From positions 68,564-132,563 of the forward strand of contig CAXTWH010000009.1 in the NCBI GenBank assembly GCA_964247975.1: a stretch of DNA of 64,000 nt, read 5' to 3'. The position numbers were made by a program, and so were the translations under genes. The notes under the pieces were generated by a model. The model made no database searches. It saw only the letters and a list, made by a program, of their open reading frames with translations, and had not been told where the DNA came from. The DNA comes from KBS-96 sp964247975 (lineage in GTDB: Bacteria > Acidobacteriota > Terriglobia > Bryobacterales > Bryobacteraceae). Below, piece after piece: positions 35,120 through 41,816 of this stretch (positions within the stretch are counted from its first letter, which is position 1; each line of letters opens with the position of its first letter).

Positions 35120-35743
35120 CTAGTATTTCCGCATCACTGCCAGAACTTTGCCTTGAACTTCGAGCTGGGCCGGATCCACAAAGATGGGCTGCATCGCGGC
35201 ATTGGCCGGCTGCAATCGTACCGTACCGTCGTTTTCCCGATAATAGCGCTTCAGGGTTGCTTCCGTTCCACCCACCAGAGCTACCACAATCTCGCCGTTT
35301 TTCACGTGTTGGGTTTTCTCCACCAGCACGTAATCGCCGCTGCAAATATGGTCCTCAATCATGGAATCTCCCCGCACTTGCAGAGCATAAGTTACGTCAT
35401 GCCGGGCAAAATCGGAAAATTGCAGCGTTTCCGGATTGGGAATCGCCTCAACCGGCGTTCCGGCAGCAATTCGGCCTAGTAATGGGACAGAAATATTCGA
35501 GCCGGAGTGTCGTGCCTTTTCTTCCGAAAAATAGCGTTCTCCGATTTCGAGCGACCGGCTGTGATTAAAACTGCGACGCAGATAATTCTTTGCCTGTAAT
35601 GCTTGTATGTGCTTGTGCACAGTCGCTAGGGAGGCCAGCTTGAGCCCATTCGCAATTTCCTCGTAGCTAGGACTGTAGCCGTTCTTGGTGATGAATTCTG
35701 CTAGAAAATCCATCAATTCTTTTTGACGTCGCGTTAGCGCCAT
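35120..35743 (-). CDS. lexA: SOS repressor LexA
   Basis: 207 residues: winged-helix DNA-binding domain (MALTRRQKELMDFLAEFITKNGYSPSYEEIANGLKLASLATVHKHIQAL), Ala94-Gly95 cleavage site in RIAAGTPVEA, and the Ser/Lys dyad Ser127 in VRGDSMIED and Lys165 in EATLKRYY. It represses SOS genes until RecA-stimulated self-cleavage. A promoter and an imperfect palindrome lie directly upstream. It sits next to recR, ybaB and dnaX, genes of the same DNA maintenance theme. Confidence 0.95.
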   Translation of the reverse strand: MALTRRQKELMDFLAEFITKNGYSPSYEEIANGLKLASLATVHKHIQALQAKNYLRRSFNHSRSLEIGERYFSEEKARHSGSNISVPLLGRIAAGTPVEAIPNPETLQFSDFARHDVTYALQVRGDSMIEDHICSGDYVLVEKTQHVKNGEIVVALVGGTEATLKRYYRENDGTVRLQPANAAMQPIFVDPAQLEVQGKVLAVMRKY

Positions 35744-35752
35744 GGCAAATCT

Positions 35753-35792
35753 CCAATACTTCTATTGTTGGCGAATAAAAAACGAACGTCAA
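35753..35792 (-). promoter_or_regulatory. lexA promoter with imperfect palindrome over the -10 box
   Basis: On the minus strand, TTGACG (35787-35792) and AACAAT (35764-35769) are separated by 17 bases, a good sigma-70 promoter. CCAACAATAGAAGTATTGG (35753-35771) is an imperfect inverted repeat covering the -10 box and the expected start of transcription, 10 bases before lexA. Its position fits LexA self-repression. It does not match the Bacillus (GAAC-N4-GTTC) or E. coli LexA box, so a lineage-specific operator is inferred, not shown. Confidence 0.45.
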
Positions 35793-35903
35793 TCTTCTTT
35801 TGCAGTCTTAATGAAATTAGCGGCGAAAAAGGGGAGAAGATGGCGTAATGCTGCCTAAAATCGTTGATAGCAGGATAGGTTTAAGCTTTTAAACTTCCGG
35901 CTC

Positions 35904-36503
35904 TTACATATCGCGCCGGTTTTCAAGCGACCGCGACATCGTGACTTCATCAGCGAATTCAAGATCGCTGCCGACCGGAATACCCATCGCAATGCGCGTT
36001 ACTCGCGGGCCAAGTGGCTTTAACAAACGCGCCAGATAAACGGCTGTGGCTTCGCCTTCCACGGTCGGGTTCGTCGCCAGAATGATTTCCTGAATATCGC
36101 CTTGATGAATACGGTCGATCAAGCCTTTGATCTTCAATTGTTCCGGGCCGATGCCCCGCAGCGGCGAAATCGCTCCGTGCAGAACATGGTAAACGCCGCG
36201 GAAGCTATTGGTCGTTTCAATTGGAAGAATGTTGTGGGGCTCTTCCAATACGCACAATAAAGAATGGTCGCGGTGCGGGTCGCGGCAATAAATACACAAC
36301 TCGGAATCGCTGATATTGTTGCATTCCGAGCAGAGCGTCAACTTATCTTTGATGTCGAGCAGAGCTTGAGAAAGCCGTTCCGCATCTTCGCGAGGGGAGC
36401 GAAGAAGATGAAAGGCAATGCGTTGCGCTGATTTCTGGCCAATGCCCGGCAGCCGTTTGCACTCGGCGATTAGCCGGGCAAGCGGCTCCGCAAATTCTGG
36501 CAT
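35904..36503 (-). CDS. recR: recombination protein RecR
   Basis: 199 residues, standard RecR length. It has an HhH motif (LPGIGQKSAQRIAFHLL), a zinc finger with Cys58/Cys61 in LCSECNN and Cys70/Cys73 in LCIYCRD, a Toprim domain (LLCVLEEPHNILPIETTNSFRGVYHVLHGAISPLRGIGPEQL), and the C-terminal Walker B-like FADEVTM. It acts with RecO and RecF to load RecA on gapped DNA. It follows ybaB by 12 bases, and the pair follows dnaX. Confidence 0.95.
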   Translation of the reverse strand: MPEFAEPLARLIAECKRLPGIGQKSAQRIAFHLLRSPREDAERLSQALLDIKDKLTLCSECNNISDSELCIYCRDPHRDHSLLCVLEEPHNILPIETTNSFRGVYHVLHGAISPLRGIGPEQLKIKGLIDRIHQGDIQEIILATNPTVEGEATAVYLARLLKPLGPRVTRIAMGIPVGSDLEFADEVTMSRSLENRRDM

Positions 36504-36515
36504 AAAGATACTAAC

Positions 36516-36830
36516 CTAAAATAATCCGGGCGGCAGGCCCATTCCGCCCAGCATCCCGCCCATTTTGCCGGACGCTTCTTCGTCCACCTTTTTAGTGGCT
36601 TCGTTGCAAGCGGCCACGATCATATCCTGCAGCATCTCTACATCGCCTGCGACTTCCGGATCGATCTTCACGCTTAACAGGTTTTTCTGGCCGTCCATTT
36701 TCACGCTTACCATGCCGCCGCCCGCCGAAGCTTCCACGCGAATGGCCGCCACTTCTTCCTGCAGCTTCTGTTGCATCTGCTGGGCCTGTTTCATCATGGC
36801 CTGCATGTTCATATTTCCGGGAAGTTTCAT
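36516..36830 (-). CDS. YbaB/EbfC-family nucleoid-associated protein
   Basis: 104 residues: MKLPGNMNMQAMMKQAQQMQQKLQEEVAAIRVEASAGGGMVSVKMDGQKNLLSVKIDPEV, then DMIVAACNEATKKVDEEASGKMGGMLGG. This is a typical YbaB/EbfC DNA-binding dimer with a Met/Gln-rich helix and a Gly/Met-rich tail. In other bacteria it lies between dnaX and recR exactly as here. It probably binds DNA broadly. Confidence 0.92.
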   Translation of the reverse strand: MKLPGNMNMQAMMKQAQQMQQKLQEEVAAIRVEASAGGGMVSVKMDGQKNLLSVKIDPEVAGDVEMLQDMIVAACNEATKKVDEEASGKMGGMLGGMGLPPGLF

Positions 36831-36845
36831 AAATCTTCAAAAATC

Positions 36846-38585
36846 CTATTCATTCAAATTTCGCACGTTGCGTATTTGAGCATCAGGAAACAGTTCCTGA
36901 AATCGTTTGACGCCCGGATGCGAAAGAGCGCGCTGCGTAATGGCATTTTCAGCGGCTGATTGGAAAGCTTTATTCTCGGACGGATTTTCTGCCACCGGAA
37001 CAGCCGACATGTCCGCATCAATATCGATTCTCACCTTGACCGTTTTGCCGAGCAGGCTGGAAGCCGTTTTCGCGACTGCAGCGTCCCGCAAGCCAAGCAG
37101 GAATCGCTTCGCAGCAGTGAAAACCAGTTCCGCACCCTCCAGTTTCAGATGGGAATGCTCTACCGCATCAGCACTCATCTTGCAGCCTTGTTCAAGCAGC
37201 GAACTAACCAAACGGCTTTTCAGGTCAGGGGCAGAAGCGGGGGAAACAGACGCTGTGTGTGCTAGAGGAATGACTTCCGGCGCAGGTTCGGCATCATCCG
37301 GCGCCATCACCTGAACCGATAAATCGGATTTCACGGGGGCTGCGGGTTGAACAATTTTCGGCGGCATCACCGGCGGACTCGCTTTCGCCGAGGGAGGCGA
37401 TAGCCGGGCGATTTCACGTCGAGGTGCGGGAGCGCTAGCTTTCAACGGCGCATCGTTTCCTGTTTTCAACTCGGAAATAATTTCTTCGATGGAATGCAGT
37501 TTTCCCGCCTGCACCAGTTTGATTAGACCTAATTCCAGGTGAAATCGCGGTTGCAGCGAAAATTGCAGCGTTTTATAAAGATCAAGCGTAAGCTGCAAGT
37601 AGCGAGTCAAGTCTTCTTCGCTGAACGCGGACGCTACTGACAGCATTTCATGTTGTTCGCGGTCAGACGCGGAAACTAAGCGAGTCACGTTTCCGGCGAT
37701 TTTCAAAACCAGCAGATTGCGCCAGTACCGCGCCAGTTCCCGGCAATAATGTTGCAAATTTTGGCCATTATGCTCAAGCTCCTGCACAATTTCGAGCATT
37801 CGGGCTCCGTTCTGGTCCCGAACCGCTTCGGCTACTGCGTTTAAAGACTGAGCGCCAAACATGCCGAGCAGACTGCGCACGCTTTCCACATTCAGCACAT
37901 TGCCGCAACTGGCAATAGCTTGGTCCAGCGCGGAAAGCGAATCCCGAACGCTACCTTCACCGGCCTGGGCGATCACGGCCAGCACATCCTGATCCACCTG
38001 AATGCCTTCCTGCTCCGTAATCGACTGCATCAGTCCAATTAGTTCGTCAAATTCTACCGAGCGAAAACTGAACTGCTGGCAGCGGGAAGCAATAGTATTC
38101 GGAATTTTGTGGACTTCGGTAGTACACATAACGAAGACTGCCCATTCCGGCGGTTCTTCCAGCGTTTTCAGCAGGGCGTTGAAGGCTTCCGAAGTGATCT
38201 GGTGGGCTTCATCAACAATAAAAACTTTGTAGCGGTCGCGGGCTGGACGGTAGCGGACGTTTTCCCGCAGTTCGCGCATTTCATTAATGCCGCGATTGGA
38301 GGCCGCATCAATTTCAATCACATCCGGCGAGTTACCGGCGGTGACTTCGCGGCAACTGGCGCAAACGCCGCAGGGCGTAACCGTTGGGCCTTGGATGCAG
38401 TTCAAACAACGGGCGAGAATACGAGCGACCGTGGTTTTACCGGTTCCGCGCTGACCGGCAAAAATGTAGCCATGCGCCAGCCGATTGTTGCGAATGGCGT
38501 TTTCAAGCGTCACTTTCACCGGCTCTTGGCCGATCAATTCTGTAAACGATTGCGGACGGTACTTCCGTGCGATGACCTGATACAT
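36846..38585 (-). CDS. dnaX: DNA polymerase III subunits gamma/tau
   Basis: 579 residues. The N-terminal AAA+ clamp-loader ATPase has Walker A GQRGTGKT (44-51), the zinc module CLNCIQGPTVTPCGVCASC, VFIVDEAHQITSEAFNALLKTLEEPPEWAVFVMCTTE (Walker B) and sensor residues. The lid and oligomerisation domains follow, then a Pro/Ala-rich linker and a C-terminal tau-like domain at about 460-579. It drives clamp loading at the replication fork. No typical slippery frameshift heptamer was noticed, so a separate gamma product is not predicted. Confidence 0.95.
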   Translation of the reverse strand: MYQVIARKYRPQSFTELIGQEPVKVTLENAIRNNRLAHGYIFAGQRGTGKTTVARILARCLNCIQGPTVTPCGVCASCREVTAGNSPDVIEIDAASNRGINEMRELRENVRYRPARDRYKVFIVDEAHQITSEAFNALLKTLEEPPEWAVFVMCTTEVHKIPNTIASRCQQFSFRSVEFDELIGLMQSITEQEGIQVDQDVLAVIAQAGEGSVRDSLSALDQAIASCGNVLNVESVRSLLGMFGAQSLNAVAEAVRDQNGARMLEIVQELEHNGQNLQHYCRELARYWRNLLVLKIAGNVTRLVSASDREQHEMLSVASAFSEEDLTRYLQLTLDLYKTLQFSLQPRFHLELGLIKLVQAGKLHSIEEIISELKTGNDAPLKASAPAPRREIARLSPPSAKASPPVMPPKIVQPAAPVKSDLSVQVMAPDDAEPAPEVIPLAHTASVSPASAPDLKSRLVSSLLEQGCKMSADAVEHSHLKLEGAELVFTAAKRFLLGLRDAAVAKTASSLLGKTVKVRIDIDADMSAVPVAENPSENKAFQSAAENAITQRALSHPGVKRFQELFPDAQIRNVRNLNE

Positions 38586-38611
38586 GGAAGAATAAAAGGC
38601 ATGTTATGCCA

Positions 38612-38712
38612 GACCCCGGGTAATCCGCGGCACACAAGCTAAACTGCTACCGTTGCTTCCTTCCGGACCTGGCGGGGTTTGCAACCGCCCATTGCACGAA
38701 GCCCGGAGCCTG
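38612..38712 (-). ncRNA. ffs: signal recognition particle RNA, small bacterial (4.5S) type
   Basis: On the minus strand, CCAGGTCCGGAAGGAAGCAAC (38655-38675 region) is the conserved SRP domain IV asymmetric loop and GGAA tetraloop that binds Ffh. Flanking arms GCTCCGGG and CCCGGGGT can pair, giving a hairpin of about 100 nt, the size of 4.5S RNA. Ends are approximate. The gene is directly upstream of dnaX on the same strand, the same arrangement as the SRP RNA gene in Bacillus subtilis. Confidence 0.9.
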
Positions 38713-38765
38713 ACAAGTACCCATCCTACCATTTAGGCGACGGGAAGCGTTTCCGGGTTGGTTGT

Positions 38766-38783
38766 CCGCAGTGTACACTGCGG
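38766..38783. promoter_or_regulatory. perfect 18-bp palindrome, putative toxin-antitoxin operator
   Basis: CCGCAGTGTACACTGCGG is a perfect inverted repeat of 18 bases ending three bases before the ATG of the antitoxin-like gene. Its core is again TGTACA. Its position means that a bound repressor would block transcription or even the start codon. Binding by the antitoxin is inferred. Confidence 0.65.
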
Positions 38784-38786
38784 ATC

Positions 38787-39005
38787 ATGACCAAATTGTT
38801 GGACGAGGCAGTCGCAAAATTGGCTGTTCTGCCGTCTGAAGAACAGAATCGGATAGCGCAGTGGCTCCTACAGGAACTGCCTGATGAGGAGCTTTGGGAT
38901 AAGCAATTTTCTGAAACTCAAGATATTTTGAGTAAGCTTGCAACGGAAGTTCGACAGGAGCGCGCAATTGGCAATACAAAGGAATTTGAGCCTGGCAAAC
39001 TGTGA
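38787..39005 (+). CDS. antitoxin-like protein (72 aa) of a RelE/ParE-type pair
   Basis: 72 residues: MTKLLDEAVAKLAVLPSEEQNRIAQWLLQELPDEELWDKQFSETQDILSKLATEVRQERAIGNTKEF. The early LPSEEQ..IA.WLL.EL pattern resembles the short addiction-module components that accompany RelE/ParE toxins. The acidic, Gln-rich C-terminal half fits a toxin-wrapping region. The ATG follows the palindrome by three bases; a much longer frame upstream runs into the SRP RNA gene and is not used. It overlaps the toxin gene by four bases. Confidence 0.75.
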   Translation: MTKLLDEAVAKLAVLPSEEQNRIAQWLLQELPDEELWDKQFSETQDILSKLATEVRQERAIGNTKEFEPGKL

Positions 39006-39271
39006 GGTCGCTTGCGACTCCGCGCTTTTGGGCTGCCTACCGTAAGCTGCCAGTTGAGATCCGTGAGTTCGCTCGAAAAGCTTACGTTCTCTTTCAGGAC
39101 AATCCTGTTCATACAATTCTGAACTTTAAAAGAATTCACATCTACGAACCTGTTTATTCTGTTCGCATAACGCGCGGTTATCGCGCACTCGGACTTTTAG
39201 AGAACGACCAGATCACGTGGTTTTGGATTGGAACCCATGCTCAATATGATCGACCAATTTCTACTTTCTGA
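39002..39271 (+). CDS. RelE/ParE-superfamily toxin
   Basis: 89 residues, GTG start overlapping the antitoxin stop (GTGA). FWAAYRKLPVEIREFARKAYVLFQDNPVHTILNFKRIHIYEPVYSVRITRGYRALGLLENDQITWFWIGTHAQYDRPI is the RelE/ParE fold with the terminal W.WIGTHAQYD pattern seen in many plasmid-stabilisation toxins. The target (ribosome-bound mRNA or gyrase) cannot be decided. The pair lies between the SRP/dnaX block and an aminotransferase and may be a recent insertion. Confidence 0.85.
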   Translation: MRSLATPRFWAAYRKLPVEIREFARKAYVLFQDNPVHTILNFKRIHIYEPVYSVRITRGYRALGLLENDQITWFWIGTHAQYDRPISTF

Positions 39272-39292
39272 TTATTATCGTCAACTTGCATT

Positions 39293-40489
39293 TCAGAACG
39301 CGGTTCTTTCCTGAACAAGATCCTTCAGCCGAACAATCCCTTCGCGGAAAATTTCGGGCGGGGTAATCAGGCTGATTACCAGATAGGCTTCAGACAACAT
39401 ATCGAAAAAATAGCCAGGCTGCGCGATGACCCGCTTTTCGTGGAGCAGCAAATAAAGCCAATTTTCTTCCGACTGCGTTCGTGGTAGCTGAATTATGGTT
39501 GACCAACCGCCTTCGGTGAAAAGCGGGTGCGCCGGGAAATCGCTCAAAGCAGTTTGCAGAAACTGATGATTTTGTTGAATGCGCGTCAGAAGCTGTGCTC
39601 GCACATCATCCCCAATGCGCAGCAGAGCCGGAAGGGCATATTGTACGCCGGTGCTGACGGACAGATAAGTGTCCAGAATCAGTTCCAATTGTTCAACAAC
39701 AATCTTCGCCTTGTTTTCATCGCCGCTGGCTACCATCCAGCCGAGCTTCATCTGCGGCATTCCGGCGATTTTGGAAAGTCCGTTGAGCGAAAAAATGAGA
39801 CCTTCCCTGGCGTTCACCAACGTCTCCACCGTTTCATTCATTCGGCGCAACGGATAATCAGAAAACACTTCATCAGAAATAATGGCTAGTTCATTTTTTA
39901 CTGCGATTTCAATCAGCCGATTGACTTCCGCTTGTTTCAAAAAAGATCCAGTCGGATTATTAGGATTCACTACCACAATGGCTTTGGTGCGAGAAGAAAT
40001 CTGCTGCTCCAGGAAATGAAAGTCAACATGCCAGCTTCCGTCATAGCGCAGGTGATATGGGATACACCGTACATTCTCCAGCGCGGCTAAAAATTCAAAT
40101 AGTGGATAGGACGGAACCGGAATCAGTACTTCCTCACCCGGATCGCAAAGCAATTTGAAAAGATAACTGTAAGCCTCGCTGGTGCTGGCCGTAACTAGGA
40201 TGCGGTCGGAATCAACCAGATAACCGCGTTCGCGGTAGTGATTGGTAATGGCTTGCCGGGCTTCCCTGATTCCTAAAGGGGCGGGAACATAAGTGAAGTT
40301 CCTGATTGCGCCGAGTGATTCCGCGATCCTGTTATGGGGATACTCCAGTTGCGCTGTGGTCGGATTGGAACTGGAAAGATCAAGCAGTGCAACACCAGCT
40401 TGGCGGAGAATGGAAATTTCTTCTGCCAAGCGATTAGCAGGCGCAGACCAGGACAAGCGATGGGAAAACAAGATTTTCCACTTTCCCAT
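39293..40489 (-). CDS. PLP-dependent aminotransferase, class I/II
   Basis: 398 residues from the ATG at 40489 (a GTG six codons upstream is an alternative). Motifs are DLSSSNPTTAQLEYPHNRI, VTASTSEAYSYLFKLLCDPGEEVLIPVPSYPLFE, VVVNPNNPTGSFLKQAEVNRLIEIA, IISDEVFSDYPL and the PLP lysine in SLNGLSKIAGMPQMKLGW. It belongs to fold-type I with the aspartate/alanine/aromatic aminotransferases. The amino-donor specificity cannot be set. It starts near the end of the secreted-protein gene at 40523 on the same strand. Confidence 0.92.
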   Translation of the reverse strand: MGKWKILFSHRLSWSAPANRLAEEISILRQAGVALLDLSSSNPTTAQLEYPHNRIAESLGAIRNFTYVPAPLGIREARQAITNHYRERGYLVDSDRILVTASTSEAYSYLFKLLCDPGEEVLIPVPSYPLFEFLAALENVRCIPYHLRYDGSWHVDFHFLEQQISSRTKAIVVVNPNNPTGSFLKQAEVNRLIEIAVKNELAIISDEVFSDYPLRRMNETVETLVNAREGLIFSLNGLSKIAGMPQMKLGWMVASGDENKAKIVVEQLELILDTYLSVSTGVQYALPALLRIGDDVRAQLLTRIQQNHQFLQTALSDFPAHPLFTEGGWSTIIQLPRTQSEENWLYLLLHEKRVIAQPGYFFDMLSEAYLVISLITPPEIFREGIVRLKDLVQERTAF

Positions 40490-40522
40490 GCCAGCCCGGC
40501 TGCGCACAAGTGAAATAGCGTT

Positions 40523-41125
40523 TCAACGCACTCGGCAGCGGACGCTGGAAGGCTGTGCTTTGTTCGCGGCAGCTACGGTAAAAAGAGTTCGTTCCACGCA
40601 CGACCCGCCATCCAGAACCAAAGCCGGCTCCAAGGCCTCTCGATCAAATTTTTCCAGCTTGTCCGGGGCGAGAACCGGTTTGATCTGATTAATGACTTGC
40701 CCGAGAACGATGGAACCAAACCCCAGAACGGTTGTGGCGCGGACTGACAAATTGATGGACCGGGAACTGCTGACCAATCCAAGAATCGCGGTGGTGGAAT
40801 TAAAAGCGACTCCGAAGATGGTGGAAAAGCTCCGGTTCTGATTCTGCAGAATGGCAGCTAACACAATCTGCCGCCCGATCGGAGTGATCTGCAGATTCGA
40901 TTCCGCGAGCGCCTGATAAATCTGCGTGCTGAGCAGCGCCTGGCGTTCGCTGGTGATGTTGCAAATGCTTAGATCATAAGCTGCGATCCCTTTTGGCATT
41001 CGCCCATAGCTTTGCTGCACCAACGGCGGGGGAATCGGCGTCCCGCTCACGGTGAATTTTTCCTGCGAAAACACGTTTATGGAAAAAACTACTCCCAAAA
41101 CAATACATAAAACTGTGATTTTCAT
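40523..41125 (-). CDS. secreted protein, 200 aa, unknown function
   Basis: 200 residues: signal peptide (MKITVLCIVLGVVFSINVFSQ), then a mature domain with ITSERQALLSTQIYQALAESNLQITPIGRQIVLAAI, hydrophobic segments SFSTIFGVAFNSTTAILGLV and INLSVRATTVLGFGSIVLGQVIN, and two C-terminal Cys (GGSCVERTLF, VRCRVR). I recognise no family. It starts about 690 bases from the CHAT-protease gene, divergently. A periplasmic or surface location is likely. Confidence 0.65.
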   Translation of the reverse strand: MKITVLCIVLGVVFSINVFSQEKFTVSGTPIPPPLVQQSYGRMPKGIAAYDLSICNITSERQALLSTQIYQALAESNLQITPIGRQIVLAAILQNQNRSFSTIFGVAFNSTTAILGLVSSSRSINLSVRATTVLGFGSIVLGQVINQIKPVLAPDKLEKFDREALEPALVLDGGSCVERTLFTVAAANKAQPSSVRCRVR

Positions 41126-41682
41126 GAATACCTGCTGTTTTTTTTGTTGGATTTTGGAATTACAAACAAAGCCAGATTTATCAGCAGCGCAGATCCGGGT
41201 TCATCACAGTTATTGTTAAGTTGTTAATACAATTGGACTTAAAAAAACAAAAAAGCTGTGATCCTATGAATTTTAAAAACCAAATACGGTCGGCAAACGA
41301 ATTCTATCCTTAAATCCGTGTTTGAAGAAATCAACATAGCCTTTGCTTTTCCTGTTTTCTTCTAATTGCCACAGCAAACTAGCCTTTCATTAAAACGTAT
41401 TAGTTTGGGTTGTTTTATCACTTTCAAATTAACCCTAAAGTGTTAAACAAGTTCAGCAGCTATGATTTTCATTCCCGCTTGGCCCATCAAAACTTGGTAT
41501 TTGTTTCCAATTAATCCGAAACCAGGAAAAATTTTCACTGTTTTTATAAAAAGTAGGAATAATTTACATGCAGTCACAGAAATTTGAAATTTTTTTGTGT
41601 AATATTTTCATATAGTTACCAAAAACTACAGTGCAGACGCGAACTGGCCGATTTTAACTTTGTGTCTGAAAGGGGCAGTTAA
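41126..41682. other. AT-rich non-coding stretch
   Basis: About 560 bases that are markedly more A+T-rich than the flanks, with long A and T runs (for example at 41239-41254 and 41581-41600). No plausible frame or RNA gene was seen. A 7-base inverted repeat (ATCACAG at 41203-41209, CTGTGAT at 41256-41262) may be regulatory. It holds the promoters for the divergent secreted protein and the CHAT module and could bind a nucleoid protein. Confidence 0.6.
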
Positions 41683-41745
41683 ATGCACATTCCAGTAATC
41701 GTTGACGGCATCATTTCCGTGGTTCGCGTTTTGTTAGGCTGCTAG
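41683..41745 (+). CDS. possible 20-residue hydrophobic peptide ahead of the CHAT module
   Basis: ATG-to-TAG frame starting MHIPVIVDGIIS and ending LLGC, with a GGGG-containing Shine-Dalgarno-like stretch (AAAGGGG) about nine bases upstream, in an otherwise codon-poor AT-rich region. It is hydrophobic with a terminal Cys. It ends 71 bases before the TPR-CHAT gene. It could be a leader peptide, a signalling peptide or a substrate, but at this length chance is a real possibility. Confidence 0.35.
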   Translation: MHIPVIVDGIISVVRVLLGC

Positions 41746-41761
41746 TCAAAAGCGGATATAA

Positions 41762-41787
41762 GGTAAAATTTACCTGTGTCCACAGGT
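41762..41787 (+). promoter_or_regulatory. overlapping inverted repeats before the CHAT-protease gene
   Basis: GGTAAAATTTACC (41762-41774) and ACCTGTGTCCACAGGT (41772-41787) are two short inverted repeats sharing the bases ACC. In RNA they could form mutually exclusive hairpins; in DNA they could be an operator. They lie 30 bases before the start codon. No sigma-70 promoter could be placed with confidence. Confidence 0.4.
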
Positions 41788-41816
41788 GGTAAGCCGGTTT
41801 TGATGTTATAGTACTA

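Noticed and set aside
36846..38585. Programmed frameshift in dnaX giving a gamma subunit
   Set aside because: No typical A-AAA-AAG slippery heptamer with a downstream hairpin was noticed in the expected region.
38679..38786. N-terminal extension of the antitoxin-like gene
   Set aside because: It would start inside the SRP RNA gene and cross the palindromic operator; the ATG at 38787 is the plausible start.
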